64,000 nucleotides of DNA from Pseudomonadales bacterium (GCA_024234815.1 JACKNO010000003.1:372001-436000); one strand, 5' to 3'. Counted from the first letter of the stretch, positions 1 to 7,309 are shown. The notes: generated by a model from the sequence alone, not told the origin. Translations and numbers: made by a program.

Positions 1-19
1 CGTAATTGTTGATCCTGCT

Positions 20-60
20 CGCTAACGCCTGAAATAATCCGCACCGCGAAGCAGTGTCAA
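20..60 (-). repeat. attC site, degenerate right half
   Basis: GCTAACGCC at 21-29 is the recombination-side core. No clear GTTAg/t partner is visible before the DinB-family gene that ends at 74, so the distal half appears decayed. Sequence to its left belongs to the next cassette, outside this window. Confidence 0.5.
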
Positions 61-73
61 CTCGAACGAATCG

Positions 74-598
74 CTATACGATAGGTCTGGTCGCATAGAG
101 GAATCTCGCATAGCCAAGCTCAGATACGTTTTTTGTGAGTTCAATGTTGACCCAGGCAACAACATCCGCGAAAGGGCGATCTTGAAAAGGCCACTTGGTT
201 CTTGCCGGTGAAAGCAGATCTTCATCACTGACAGTTGACAGGAGATTTTTCCATTTCTTGTGAAATGATAGCAGCCACTGCTTTACACCATCGGAAGTGC
301 ATGGACATGTGATGGATTCCTGGCTCAAGGATGAGTCTTCAAATGAATGGTTTATTGTCATCGACCACCAGAAGCCAATATGCCAGACAAGCCAGGCGAT
401 GCTTGGAGGACCGAGATCGTAGCCCTCGTGATCTGGCCACTCTCCACGCCAGCCAGTATCCGAGACAATCACATGAAGCCCCTTGGTTGAGGGGCGCCAA
501 AGGCACTCGTCGGTACCCAAGCTTTCCAGATGGTACGAAGCGAGACTCCAGGCAATCTCATGCTGTCGCAAAAGCACATCGGCAATCTCATTCGACAT
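74..598 (-). CDS. DinB-family protein, cassette gene
   Basis: 174 residues. The spacing of histidines in an otherwise helical, tryptophan-rich protein (RQHEIAW near residue 13, WLVWHIGFWW near 70) fits the DinB/DfsB four-helix fold, whose histidines usually bind a divalent metal. Members include thiol-dependent transferases and stress proteins; the substrate here cannot be read from sequence. It is a stand-alone cassette without neighbours in the same cassette. Moderately sure of the fold, not of the function. Confidence 0.7.
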   Translation of the reverse strand: MSNEIADVLLRQHEIAWSLASYHLESLGTDECLWRPSTKGLHVIVSDTGWRGEWPDHEGYDLGPPSIAWLVWHIGFWWSMTINHSFEDSSLSQESITCPCTSDGVKQWLLSFHKKWKNLLSTVSDEDLLSPARTKWPFQDRPFADVVAWVNIELTKNVSELGYARFLYATRPIV

Positions 599-617
599 CT
601 GGATTACTGGCCCTGCT

Positions 618-677
618 GTCTAACGCCCGCATCAGCGGAGCGGCATTGCCGCGTCCGACAGACTGAGCTTGTTACAC
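618..677 (-). repeat. attC site of the mscL cassette
   Basis: Left core GTCTAACGCC (618-627), right core GTTACAC (671-677), with GC-rich imperfect inverted repeats between (e.g. GCATCAGCGG / CCGCGTCCGAC). Confidence 0.85.
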
Positions 678-694
678 GAATTATCTACAATTAT

Positions 695-1102
695 TCATTT
701 TGATTGAGATTTTAGTAAATCACGAATTTCCGTTAACAGGGTCTCCTCCACTGAAGGGGCAGGCGGCGCCTTGGGAGCCTCCTCTTCTTTTCGCTTTAGG
801 CTATTGATTCCTTTGATAACCATAAAAATGGCAAATGCAATAATTGTAAAATCAATGACTGTCTGAATAAACGAGCCATAACTTATAACTACGGGTGGCG
901 CTTCGCCAACAGCCTCCTTGATAGTAAAAGCCAGATCAGAAAAATCTACACCGCCCACCAACACGCCAATTGGAGGCATAATAACCCCGGAAACTAACGC
1001 TGTGATAATCTTCCCGAAGGCGGCTCCTATAATGATACCGACTGCCATATCAACAACATTTCCCTTTACAGCAAACTCTTTGAACTCTTTCATCATGCTC
1101 AT
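695..1102 (-). CDS. mscL: Large-conductance mechanosensitive channel MscL, cassette gene
   Basis: 135 residues, the usual MscL length. It opens at high membrane tension and releases solutes on hypo-osmotic shock. The family signature is clear: an amphipathic N-terminal helix, first membrane helix with [17 protein letters not shown] near residues 14-30, periplasmic loop, second membrane helix ([18 protein letters not shown], about 83-100) and a charged cytoplasmic C-terminal helix ([11 protein letters not shown]). The gene sits alone in an integron cassette between two attC sites. The two codons before MMKEF make the exact start uncertain by two residues. Identity is secure. Confidence 0.95.
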   Translation of the reverse strand: MSMMKEFKEFAVKGNVVDMAVGIIIGAAFGKIITALVSGVIMPPIGVLVGGVDFSDLAFTIKEAVGEAPPVVISYGSFIQTVIDFTIIAFAIFMVIKGINSLKRKEEEAPKAPPAPSVEETLLTEIRDLLKSQSK

Positions 1103-1196
1103 AGTTTTGTCCCTATAGATTCATACCTAAGTTGATATTCTGGTGTTGAAGTACTCTACCATTTTTTGTGCACTTTCCCCTCAATTATTGATCTGG

Positions 1197-1253
1197 CTGT
1201 AACGCCTCTCGACGCGGCTTTGGAGCGTTCCGAGCTAGTATTGCTCGTTAGTT
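1197..1253 (-). repeat. attC site of the Rid-family cassette
   Basis: Left core CTGTAACGCC ending at 1206; right core GTTAGTT at 1247-1253. Confidence 0.85.
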
Positions 1254-1260
1254 CCCCGAG

Positions 1261-1650
1261 CTAAAAATGAGCCACACACTTTATTTCGATTTTCAATTCT
1301 GGCTGCACCAGAGCGACCACCTGCACCACGGTTTGACTCACTTCAGGTTTACCTCCGTATGCCGCTTCTCTTGCACCATAGACGCCTTCGAGATTATCGA
1401 AGACCTCACTCATGTCGGTAACAAAGAAGGTTTCGTCAACAATGTTGCCCATGTCTGCACCAAACTTCGACAGAACATCCTGCATATTCTTGTAGGCAAT
1501 CTTCGTTTGCTCAGCGATACCGGTTGGAGTACTCCCATCTCGATCGACACCAACTTGACCCGATAGGTACAAAACATTTCCAACCTGGACTCCCTGGGCG
1601 ATAAAGTCTTTGTATGGTCCACTTCGATACGTCTTTCTATCAATCGTCAT
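1261..1650 (-). CDS. Rid-family (YjgF/YER057c/UK114) protein, cassette gene
   Basis: 129 residues, the normal single-domain length. NVLYLSGQVG (about 25-34) and the C-terminal strand LKIEIKCVA match the Rid fold, which forms trimers with inter-subunit clefts. Authentic RidA, which hydrolyses reactive enamines/imines from pyridoxal-phosphate enzymes, needs the arginine of a PARS-like motif. Here the equivalent stretch reads KPEVSQ, with valine in the arginine position. So family membership is clear, but classical imine deaminase activity is doubtful. Encoded alone in its cassette. Confidence 0.85.
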   Translation of the reverse strand: MTIDRKTYRSGPYKDFIAQGVQVGNVLYLSGQVGVDRDGSTPTGIAEQTKIAYKNMQDVLSKFGADMGNIVDETFFVTDMSEVFDNLEGVYGAREAAYGGKPEVSQTVVQVVALVQPELKIEIKCVAHF

Positions 1651-1767
1651 TTTGCTTTCTCTCCGTAATTGCGTTGTTATCTGGCATTATAGTTAAACAA
1701 CCCAAAATGCCGCAGTCATTTTGGTTCCGCTAGTGGCATGCGGGCCGTAACGTACCTGAACGTTTTG
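1651..1767. other. Gap between Rid and GNAT cassettes, decayed attC
   Basis: A cassette junction must lie here, but no TAACGCC core is present. A partial core-like GTTATC (about 1675) and a short inverted repeat ATGCCGC...GTGGCAT (about 1708-1740) may be what is left of the site. No coding sequence seen. Confidence 0.35.
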
Positions 1768-2256
1768 TCAGGTCTCCACGGATTGCAATGAGACCAGCTT
1801 TGTACCGTTTGCAACCCATTGATTTCCAACCTCCTTAAACCCAAAATTTCTGTGAAAGGCGCGAGAGGCCAAGTTCAGGGGGTTGATGTTGTACTCGCAC
1901 GTTATCGCCTTTATTTTGTGTGAGCGAGCGAAAGCGAACAAATCCACGTATAACCCACTACCTATACCGCGACCTGAAAATTCTGCACCAACAACAATTC
2001 GGTCGATATAGAGAAAGCTCGGGAATCGGCGACCGAACCAATTGTAGTTCTCATTTTCGTAGGACACGCCGACCGGCATTGCCAGCAAAAAACCCGCCAC
2101 TTCATTTTCGATTTCTGCAACCTTGTTATAACTGGACAATTGGTCGAGCAGTCGAAGCCTTTCCAAAGACATTGGACTGGTTTGTTGCTCCTCAATTGCA
2201 TTGAGTTTCACAATACTATCAAAATCAGCATGAATGGCATCGCGGAGGATTGTCAC
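1768..2256 (-). CDS. GNAT-family N-acetyltransferase, cassette gene
   Basis: 162 residues covering a single GNAT domain. The acetyl-CoA pyrophosphate-binding motif A is visible as YIDRIVVG...GRGIGSGLY (about residues 83-103), preceded by the beta-4 strand and followed by a typical NPLNLASRAFHRNFGF motif B region (about 128-140). Substrate is unknown; related stand-alone GNATs acetylate small molecules, antibiotics or protein termini. One of three GNAT cassettes in this array. Confidence 0.85.
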   Translation of the reverse strand: MTILRDAIHADFDSIVKLNAIEEQQTSPMSLERLRLLDQLSSYNKVAEIENEVAGFLLAMPVGVSYENENYNWFGRRFPSFLYIDRIVVGAEFSGRGIGSGLYVDLFAFARSHKIKAITCEYNINPLNLASRAFHRNFGFKEVGNQWVANGTKLVSLQSVET

Positions 2257-2423
2257 TAAAAGACCTGGCGCTCGGTATCAGCGGCGGCGGGCAGCGCCGC
2301 CCGCAGCATGCTGTCAATTGCGATCACCTTCGACACCGCGATAGTCCTTTGGCTTTAATCCCGGCTAAAGCTCACAGCTTTGGCGCGCTGCAGGCGTGTC
2401 CCAGCGGGCTGTAATTGTTATGT
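2252..2423 (-). repeat. Long or degraded attC of the NYN cassette
   Basis: The right core GTTATGT (2417-2423) is intact and supplies the TAA stop of the NYN gene. The left core is not canonical (CACTAAAAGACC near 2253). Between them lie GC-rich inverted repeats (GGCGG...CCGCC near 2283-2301; AAAGCTCACAGCTTT near 2367-2381). Confidence 0.45.
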
Positions 2424-3161
2424 CGTTTTCTTTTTTCGTACATCTTTAACTAAATAGGAGTTTCCTGGACCACGTTTTAATTCAAACAAATCTACTGCCT
2501 TAATTAGGCTGCTCAAATTCTTATAGCCGTAGTTTCTGGTATCAAAAGAGGTTTTATTTGAAATATGCGAGCCAACAGGCCCCAGAGCCGCCCAGCCATT
2601 ATCGTCTTCGGTGGCTTCTATTGCTTGACGCAACAAACCAATCAGCTTTGTATCGGACTTAATATTTTTGGACTTAGTTTGGCTTGTATCGCCATTTTTG
2701 GATTCTTGATCCAGAAATAGAAACTTAGAACATGCATTAACAAATGGCGAAGGAGTTTTTCGCTCCCCAAAACCTAGAACTACTTCACCCTCAGCCAATG
2801 CGCGAGTGACCATTGGAGTGAAGTCACAATCAGACGACACAAAGCACATCACATCAATGTCCTTTGTATACATTATATCCATGGCATCAATTACAAGTGC
2901 TATATCTGATGCATTTTTCCCTTTTGAAAGGTCATATTGCTGCACTGGTTGAATAGCATATTCATGCAAAAGGTCTTCCCAACCCTTTATAGACGACTTT
3001 TTCCAATTGCCATATGCCTTTCTTATTGTAACGACGCCATATTTGGCAACCTCACTAAGAACATCTTCAAACTTGCTAGCAGGTGCATTGTCAGCATCAA
3101 TGAATAGAGCAATTTTCTGTTTTGAATCATTCACCTCAGTTTTTTCCTCGTTCGAAAACAT
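2418..3161 (-). CDS. NYN-domain ribonuclease-like protein with LOTUS/OST-HTH domain
   Basis: 247 residues. The N-terminal half is a NYN (PIN-like) domain: LFIDADNAP (about 19-27), ASDIALVIDAMDIM (about 84-97) and CFVSSDCDFTPM (about 106-117) carry the acidic residues that coordinate metal in this family of RNases. The C-terminal part (about 175-240: LIGLLRQAIEA...DDNGWAALGPVGSHI...YGYKNLSSLIKAV) matches the OST-HTH/LOTUS RNA-binding domain. This is the LabA-like/NYN-LOTUS architecture. Known relatives act on RNA; the target here is unknown. Cassette-borne nucleases of this kind are candidates for host defence (inference). Its stop codon comes from the attC. Confidence 0.88.
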   Translation of the reverse strand: MFSNEEKTEVNDSKQKIALFIDADNAPASKFEDVLSEVAKYGVVTIRKAYGNWKKSSIKGWEDLLHEYAIQPVQQYDLSKGKNASDIALVIDAMDIMYTKDIDVMCFVSSDCDFTPMVTRALAEGEVVLGFGERKTPSPFVNACSKFLFLDQESKNGDTSQTKSKNIKSDTKLIGLLRQAIEATEDDNGWAALGPVGSHISNKTSFDTRNYGYKNLSSLIKAVDLFELKRGPGNSYLVKDVRKKKTT

Positions 3162-3215
3162 AACGCCCAGGGTTGGGGCGCCGGTTACGGCGTTTCAAAT
3201 TCCTACTTGTTAGGT
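3159..3215 (-). repeat. attC site
   Basis: Left core CATAACGCC (3159-3167), which overlaps the NYN start codon, and right core GTTAGGT (3209-3215). Confidence 0.88.
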
Positions 3216-3224
3216 GGCAGCCTC

Positions 3225-3524
3225 TCAAGACGAGAACTCTTGTTTATACAAATCTATTTCGTCGGCAATCATAGCCACCAGCTCTGTTTCACTGCCAGTA
3301 AACACAAACTCTTCGCGCCCATTGATACGAGCTGATATTGACAACTTTAGTTGAGCATCTTGGTTCGGACGGCGGGACACTACCCGAAATATTCTATTTG
3401 AATCCTTTCCCGTTCTGATCGTCCGACCGAGATAATACGACCAGCCATCCGGGTTGGAGCGTGGCTTAGCCAATAGACTGGGGAAATGCTTCTTCGTGAT
3501 TTCGTCGACAACTTCCGGCGTCAT
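3225..3524 (-). CDS. Hypothetical cassette protein, 99 aa
   Basis: Not recognised. A small soluble alpha/beta-looking protein with a GWSYYLGRTI strand, RIFRVVSRR strand, a LKLSISARINGREEFVF beta hairpin and a C-terminal acidic helix (ETELVAMIADEIDLYKQ). No signal peptide, membrane segment or metal site. It sits alone between two good attC sites, which supports it being a real gene. Confidence 0.65.
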   Translation of the reverse strand: MTPEVVDEITKKHFPSLLAKPRSNPDGWSYYLGRTIRTGKDSNRIFRVVSRRPNQDAQLKLSISARINGREEFVFTGSETELVAMIADEIDLYKQEFSS

Positions 3525-3538
3525 TCGCTACTCCTAAG

Positions 3539-3598
3539 CCCTAACGCCGGCGTCGGGGCACGCGAAAGCGTGTCCCAACCAACCTGCGCTTGTTAAAT
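3539..3598 (-). repeat. attC site
   Basis: Left core CCCTAACGCC (3539-3548), right core GTTAAAT (3592-3598). Its central arms include GGGGCACGCG / CGTGTCCC. Confidence 0.88.
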
Positions 3599-4087
3599 GT
3601 CTTTTACCCACAACAGAGTTGTCGAAAATATCCATAGAGCTATCAATATGAACACCAATTCACCGACTAGCAAAAGGCCATAGGACGCAACCACGAGGCT
3701 TGTAAGTACGGAAAGTAATAACGCCGCACCAATACTTAAGACTCCCAAAACTAGTAGCGCGGTCACTTTAGGGAATAGAAGTCGAATACTTCCTCGATAA
3801 ATACTCAGAGTGAACGCGAGGGTGACAAATATCGCCATAACGCCAAGCATGAAGCTCGGAACCGAAATAGCAGACTGCTTAGGAAAGCCCATATCAAGTA
3901 AGGCATTTGGCATCAAAGCGGTGATCACTACGCTACCGTTAACTATAACAAGGAAAATAATTCTACGTATTTCTTCCGAGGTAAAATTTCCGGATGATCG
4001 AAATACAGCCACGACACCGGCAAAGCCAGCTATCGTAATAGCGATCTCAGCAGTTGTACTTAGGGTGTCGAGCGCACTCATAGACAT
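3593..4087 (-). CDS. Hypothetical multi-pass membrane protein, 164 aa
   Basis: Not recognised at family level. Four to five hydrophobic segments are visible (about residues 14-30, 42-60, 77-97, 105-127 and 132-158) with short connecting loops; it is probably an inner-membrane protein. No catalytic motif. The TAA stop is contributed by the attC core GTTAAAT. Single-gene cassette. Confidence 0.65.
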   Translation of the reverse strand: MSMSALDTLSTTAEIAITIAGFAGVVAVFRSSGNFTSEEIRRIIFLVIVNGSVVITALMPNALLDMGFPKQSAISVPSFMLGVMAIFVTLAFTLSIYRGSIRLLFPKVTALLVLGVLSIGAALLLSVLTSLVVASYGLLLVGELVFILIALWIFSTTLLWVKDI

Positions 4088-4148
4088 TTAACGCCTGCGG
4101 CAAAGGCGCGCGCTGTTTGCGCGTCCTTTTTGGCCGTTCTAGTTATGC
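4087..4148 (-). repeat. attC site
   Basis: Left core TTTAACGCC (4087-4095), right core GTTATGC (4142-4148); central arms AAAGGCGCGCGC / GCGCGTCCTTTT. Confidence 0.88.
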
Positions 4149-4400
4149 AGCTGCATTATCAAGCTCCCAGCCAGGGAACACGAGGACTGCTGGATGGCAG
4201 TTTAATGCCCTGGCCAATACCTTAGCCCGCTCGATACCCAAATTCACACGACCGTTCTCGATAGCGGATATAGTTGACTGCGGAATGGAAGTGAGAGATG
4301 CCAGTTGGTTTTGACTTAGCCCTTGGAGTTCCCGAAGAATTCTGACCGAATCACCAACTGAAACCTCAATCGTCTTTTTTGCTTTTCGATAATCTTTCAT
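4143..4400 (-). CDS. HTH antitoxin (HigA/Xre type) of a broken TA pair
   Basis: 85 residues from the ATG at 4400, which lies one base after the stop of the toxin remnant. A helix-turn-helix is clear: LSQNQLASLTSIPQSTISAIENGR (about 30-53). Such antitoxins bind their toxin and repress their own promoter. Here the partner toxin is reduced to its last 31 residues and the upstream promoter was lost at the cassette junction, so expression must come from readthrough. The stop codon is part of the attC. Confidence 0.85.
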   Translation of the reverse strand: MKDYRKAKKTIEVSVGDSVRILRELQGLSQNQLASLTSIPQSTISAIENGRVNLGIERAKVLARALNCHPAVLVFPGWELDNAAA

Positions 4401-4401
4401 T

Positions 4402-4497
4402 TTAGTTTCTCCTGTAATCATGTGGAGTCACTTTCTCAACTAGAACATAGACATTCTCTCGATCAATTTTGTAGATCAGGCGATATTGAGAGGCATA
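4402..4497 (-). pseudogene. Truncated RelE/ParE-family toxin, C-terminal remnant
   Basis: Only the end of a RelE-superfamily toxin survives: YRLIYKIDRENVYVLVEKV plus a short tail, about 31 residues, corresponding to the last two core strands and C-terminus of the fold. The reading frame is cut exactly at the attC left core (4494-4503). It continues open rightwards through the attC for about another 36 residues of meaningless sequence to about 4605, so no native start remains. The intact HTH antitoxin follows after one base. The N-terminal two thirds of the toxin were therefore removed at, or by an event ending at, a recombination site. Confidence 0.8.
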
Positions 4498-4579
4498 ACG
4501 CCTACCGCCGCGGCGCGGAAGCCGAGCAGCGGTTTTTTCGTCCGACCCCGAAGGGGCACACAGCCGGTACTTGTTCTGT
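4494..4579 (-). repeat. attC site
   Basis: Left core GCATAACGCC (4494-4503); right core is the variant GTTCTGT (4573-4579). Arms CCGCCGCGGCGCGGAAGCCGAGCAGCGG and CCGACCCCGAAGGGG are self-complementary in part. Confidence 0.75.
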
Positions 4580-4605
4580 GCTGCGAACACACCGGGACTT
4601 AACAC

Positions 4606-4773
4606 TTACGACACCTGCCGTTTGACCAGGAAAGCGAACGGAATGGATAGCGGCCCGAAGACCTGACCAATCACCGCCCAAAGTGGACCACTGCCATTGC
4701 GGTTTGTAGCCACCCGCCATGAAATACCGCCACAGATGATCCAGACCAAAACAACGATATAGGGAGCTACCAT
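4606..4773 (-). CDS. Small hypothetical membrane protein, 55 aa
   Basis: Start taken at the ATG giving MVAPYIVVLVWIICGG, because residues further upstream come from attC-like sequence. Two hydrophobic segments (about 3-16 and 30-48) are joined by a short polar turn (ATNRNGSG), like two-helix phospholipase-D-N-terminus-type or YidD-like small membrane proteins, but no family can be assigned. Confidence 0.5.
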   Translation of the reverse strand: MVAPYIVVLVWIICGGISWRVATNRNGSGPLWAVIGQVFGPLSIPFAFLVKRQVS

Positions 4774-4803
4774 CGGATGTCCTTGCGATGCTGATTTCGT
4801 GGC

Positions 4804-4888
4804 ACAGAACGCTTGGCGCACAGGCGAGCGAAACGCAGTGTAGTGAGTCCAGCCCCAAAGGGGCAATTTGTGCCGTCATTTGTTATGT
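4804..4888 (-). repeat. attC site (variant left core)
   Basis: Left core is CAGAACGCTTGG (about 4804-4815) instead of TAACGCC; right core GTTATGT (4882-4888). Arms GGCGAGCGAAACGCAGTG and CCCCAAAGGGG are typical. Confidence 0.7.
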
Positions 4889-4903
4889 GAAGAACCTTGT
4901 GCA

Positions 4904-5371
4904 TCACAATATCCCAAACTGCACAGCAGTTTCTCGAAACTCAGCAAGAGTCTCGGGCTGCTCTTCCATAGTGCAATCCGCTGGAGCTGATGATTCCAAC
5001 CAGCCGGGTAAATAGCGATTCCACACTGCTATTTTGGGTGCATCAAAGTCTGGATTCTCAAAAACACCATAAGGGATAGCACGAATATCCAAACCCAATG
5101 CTTCCTTTGTCCAACCTACATCAGTAAAAACTGTGCTACCGCAATTGTTACAAAGGTGATGTGTCGGTCCGTCTGCAATTATTGCATCGCGCTTAAAAGT
5201 CTTTAGATTTCCCTCAAAACTAACTTGCTCAGACGCATAGTATATTAAGTATGCCGAAGGTGCTCCGTACATCTTTTGGCATGCTCGGCAACTGCACTGA
5301 ACATGAATCAGGGGGTCTCCCTGGCACGTTACAGTAGTTTTTCCACACAAGCATGTTGCTAGTCTTTTCAT
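4904..5371 (-). CDS. GFA/CENP-V-fold zinc protein, cassette gene
   Basis: 155 residues. The zinc ligands of the GFA fold are present: CLCG (7-10), QCSCRACQ (25-32) and CNNCG (about 95-99). The family includes glutathione-dependent formaldehyde-activating enzyme and many uncharacterised proteins with the same beta-tent fold. No adjacent formaldehyde dehydrogenase supports the formaldehyde role here. A second, diverged GFA cassette lies at 8000-8536. Confidence 0.85.
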   Translation of the reverse strand: MKRLATCLCGKTTVTCQGDPLIHVQCSCRACQKMYGAPSAYLIYYASEQVSFEGNLKTFKRDAIIADGPTHHLCNNCGSTVFTDVGWTKEALGLDIRAIPYGVFENPDFDAPKIAVWNRYLPGWLESSAPADCTMEEQPETLAEFRETAVQFGIL

Positions 5372-5403
5372 CTTATAGCTCTCCCGTTGCCAAATATGCG
5401 GAT

Positions 5404-5464
5404 CATATAACGCCCACTTCAGCGGCGGCGCTTTTCAGCCGTCCGCTGCAAGCTCTTGTTATGT
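5404..5464 (-). repeat. attC site
   Basis: Left core TATAACGCC (5406-5414), right core GTTATGT (5458-5464). The HTH antitoxin frame reads into it. Confidence 0.88.
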
Positions 5465-5763
5465 TTCTGGGAATGCAACGGGACAAAATCAATTCTCACT
5501 TCGTAACCCATTGCCTCAGCATAATCTGTAATCGTTGAAAGTTTTGGTGAGATTGAGGAACTAACGCTCTCCAAACGAGAGATATTGCTCTTTTTGGTGT
5601 TCAGAAGCTCGGCGGCCTCTTCCTGTGTAAGGCCTGCACTTTGACGAAGTGCGACAAGCTTACGACGCAGTTCGTAAGCAGGGGAAAGCCGTTCATATTC
5701 TTCCGCCACATCAGGGCGATCTAGCGCCTTTTCTTTGAAGCTTTTGAAATTTGGCCTGGCCAT
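5419..5763 (-). CDS. HTH antitoxin of RelE/Gp49-type TA module
   Basis: 114 residues with a central Xre-type helix-turn-helix (AGLTQEEAAELLNTKKSNISRLES, about 43-66). The last residues (SLQRTAEKRRR) are encoded inside the attC. The start ATG overlaps the toxin stop (ATGA), so toxin and antitoxin are translationally coupled, with the toxin first, as in higBA-type operons. It presumably neutralises the toxin and represses from the palindrome at 6092-6109. Confidence 0.9.
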   Translation of the reverse strand: MARPNFKSFKEKALDRPDVAEEYERLSPAYELRRKLVALRQSAGLTQEEAAELLNTKKSNISRLESVSSSISPKLSTITDYAEAMGYEVRIDFVPLHSQKHNKSLQRTAEKRRR

Positions 5764-6083
5764 CAGTCTAACTCCTTCAATCTACGACGAGCCTTCTCAA
5801 GCTCTTGCTTTGGCGTGCGCTGCGTCTTCTTAATGAAGGAATGAAGAATCACAATTTCCTGCCCTTTAACCGCGCAAAAGAAAGCCCTTCCAATTCCCTC
5901 CCTTCCTTTTGCCCGAATCTCGAATAGCCCGCCCCCCATCGGGGCGGTATGGGGCTTCCCGAGAGCCGGGCCGAACTCCTCAATCATTTCCAGGATATGC
6001 AGGAAGTTCGCCAAGATTCCCGCAGGAAACGCCAGAATCTCGGCCTCAATCTTCTGATTAAAGAATGTGATCTTCCATGACAT
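5763..6083 (-). CDS. RelE-superfamily (phage Gp49-like/HigB) toxin
   Basis: 106 residues. The features match the Gp49-like HigB toxins, usually ribosome-dependent mRNA endonucleases: MGGGLFEIRAKG (about 48-59), RAFFCAVKGQEIVILHSFIKKTQRTP (about 65-90) and a basic C-terminal helix (QELEKARRRLKELD). Full length for the family. Paired with the HTH antitoxin through an ATGA overlap and preceded by its own palindromic operator. Confidence 0.9.
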   Translation of the reverse strand: MSWKITFFNQKIEAEILAFPAGILANFLHILEMIEEFGPALGKPHTAPMGGGLFEIRAKGREGIGRAFFCAVKGQEIVILHSFIKKTQRTPKQELEKARRRLKELD

Positions 6084-6091
6084 GGCGGAAT

Positions 6092-6109
6092 GTTATCATA
6101 TATGATAAC
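6092..6109. promoter_or_regulatory. Perfect 18-bp palindrome, likely TA operator
   Basis: GTTATCATATATGATAAC reads identically on both strands and lies 9 bases upstream of the toxin start. TA operons are autoregulated through such sites, so this is the probable operator/promoter of the cassette. Confidence 0.75.
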
Positions 6110-6140
6110 CGTGTCAAATACGTAGCTCGATGGGAAGAAA

Positions 6141-6199
6141 CATAACGCCTACAACTGCAGCGGCCGGTACGGCCGTCCGGCAACTTGTACTTGTTATGC
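6141..6199 (-). repeat. attC site
   Basis: Left core CATAACGCC (6141-6149), right core GTTATGC (6193-6199); arms GCGGCCGGTACGGCCGTCCGGC. Confidence 0.9.
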
Positions 6200-6487
6200 G
6201 GCATACAGTTTCTGAACCTTCATTTTCGGCGACTCCTGCCGAGCAATCCAAAGGTCATACTGTGACTGCTGGTTGAGCCAACTTTCCGGAGTAGTGTTGA
6301 ACGCAATTGATAAGCGTAGCGCCATTTCAGGGCTGATACCGGCTCTACCATTCAGAATAGATGACAAAGTCTTGCGGCTAACACCTAGCGCAGCGGCTGC
6401 ATCTGTAATAGTCAAACCAAGCGACTCTAAGCATAGATCACGCAATACCTCACCCGGATGCGGCGGATTGTGCATATTCATAGCCAT
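6194..6487 (-). CDS. higA: HigA-family antitoxin
   Basis: 97 residues starting [17 protein letters not shown], the standard opening of HigA antitoxins, followed by an HTH ([26 protein letters not shown], about 25-50) and the [18 protein letters not shown] tail typical of the family. The ATG lies one base after the higB stop. TAA stop supplied by attC. Represses the operon together with HigB and neutralises HigB. Confidence 0.93.
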   Translation of the reverse strand: MAMNMHNPPHPGEVLRDLCLESLGLTITDAAAALGVSRKTLSSILNGRAGISPEMALRLSIAFNTTPESWLNQQSQYDLWIARQESPKMKVQKLYAA

Positions 6488-6488
6488 T

Positions 6489-6767
6489 TTAGTGATAATC
6501 CTCGTAATCGATATCCATAGCGTCCGGGGGCTCAAATCGAAACGTGACGCGCCAATTTCCACCAACCCGAACAGACCACCGCCCCTTCTGCCTGCCCTTT
6601 AGCTGATGCAGATACAAGCCAGGAAGATTCATATCATTTGCTTCAGTGGCAGCTTGGAGCCTACCCAGAATTAATCGAAGCTCTTTCGCATGGTCAGATT
6701 GGATTCCAGAGGTCTTCCCGCTTTGAAAGAAGCGTTCCAGTCCTTTGTGCTTAAAGCTCCGAATCAT
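6489..6767 (-). CDS. higB: HigB-family mRNA endonuclease toxin
   Basis: 92 residues, the usual HigB length. It opens [14 protein letters not shown] and carries the conserved [21 protein letters not shown] stretch (about 56-76), whose arginines form the RelE-fold active site, and the terminal DIDYEDYH. Cleaves ribosome-bound mRNA in studied members. Located upstream of higA as usual. Confidence 0.93.
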   Translation of the reverse strand: MIRSFKHKGLERFFQSGKTSGIQSDHAKELRLILGRLQAATEANDMNLPGLYLHQLKGRQKGRWSVRVGGNWRVTFRFEPPDAMDIDYEDYH

Positions 6768-6777
6768 ACGACAAAGC

Positions 6778-6801
6778 GTAACCCATTACGTTACGGGTTA
6801 C
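6778..6801. promoter_or_regulatory. Inverted repeat, likely HigA operator
   Basis: GTAACCC (6778-6784) and GGGTTAC (6795-6801) form a perfect 7-bp inverted repeat with a 10-base spacer (ATTACGTTAC), 10 bases upstream of the higB start. Confidence 0.65.
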
Positions 6802-6820
6802 AAGAGACGGACCGACGCCG

Positions 6821-6878
6821 CATAACGCCTCAAACACCGGTGGTGTTTCCGCCGTCCGCGTGCTTTGACTTGTTAGCA
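6821..6878 (-). repeat. attC site
   Basis: Left core CATAACGCC (6821-6829), right core GTTAGCA (6872-6878); arms CACCGGTGGTG. Confidence 0.9.
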
Positions 6879-7309
6879 GTAAATTTCAGGCGCAATACCT
6901 GCTGCCCTGTTGGCTCATGTAACTTTTCTTCCATAAGCTCAAAACCATACTTTGAATAGAACTTACGGCCAATACTATTGGCTTTAAAAACCTCAACCTC
7001 CAAGTTGCCATGTAGTTCTTGTGCTTTATCCATTAAAGCCTTCCCGATACCTTTGCCATGACAATCAGGCTGCAGAAATATTGCACCAACTTCGTTACCC
7101 ATGAGAGCAATAAATCCCCTTACTTCATTGTCTATTTCAGCAACCCAAGTATCAGTATTGGGAAGATAGACTTCCTCAACATTTTTGCGTTCTTGTGTTA
7201 TGAAATCATCTTTCATGAACTCGTGAGCTAGGCGTGTGGCAATCTCCCATGAATCAAGAACTGATTCCAAATCTGATTCTTTATATTGTCGTATTTGCAC
7301 AGACTTCAT
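6830..7309 (-). CDS. GNAT-family N-acetyltransferase, cassette gene
   Basis: 159 residues from the ATG at 7309 (MKSVQIRQYKESD); the frame extends upstream only into attC sequence. GNAT motif A is GAIFLQPDCHGKGIGKALMDKA (about 74-95) and motif B is EVFKANSIGRKFYSKYGF (about 105-122). The frame runs through the attC right core and ends at its left core. Substrate unknown; resembles YjcF/ElaA-like single-domain GNATs. Confidence 0.87.
   Translation of the reverse strand: MKSVQIRQYKESDLESVLDSWEIATRLAHEFMKDDFITQERKNVEEVYLPNTDTWVAEIDNEVRGFIALMGNEVGAIFLQPDCHGKGIGKALMDKAQELHGNLEVEVFKANSIGRKFYSKYGFELMEEKLHEPTGQQVLRLKFTANKSKHADGGNTTGV

Noticed and set aside
331..666. 111-codon plus-strand frame over the DinB gene
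   Set aside because: Runs into an attC site and has Arg/Ser-rich shadow composition; the cassette gene lies on the other strand.
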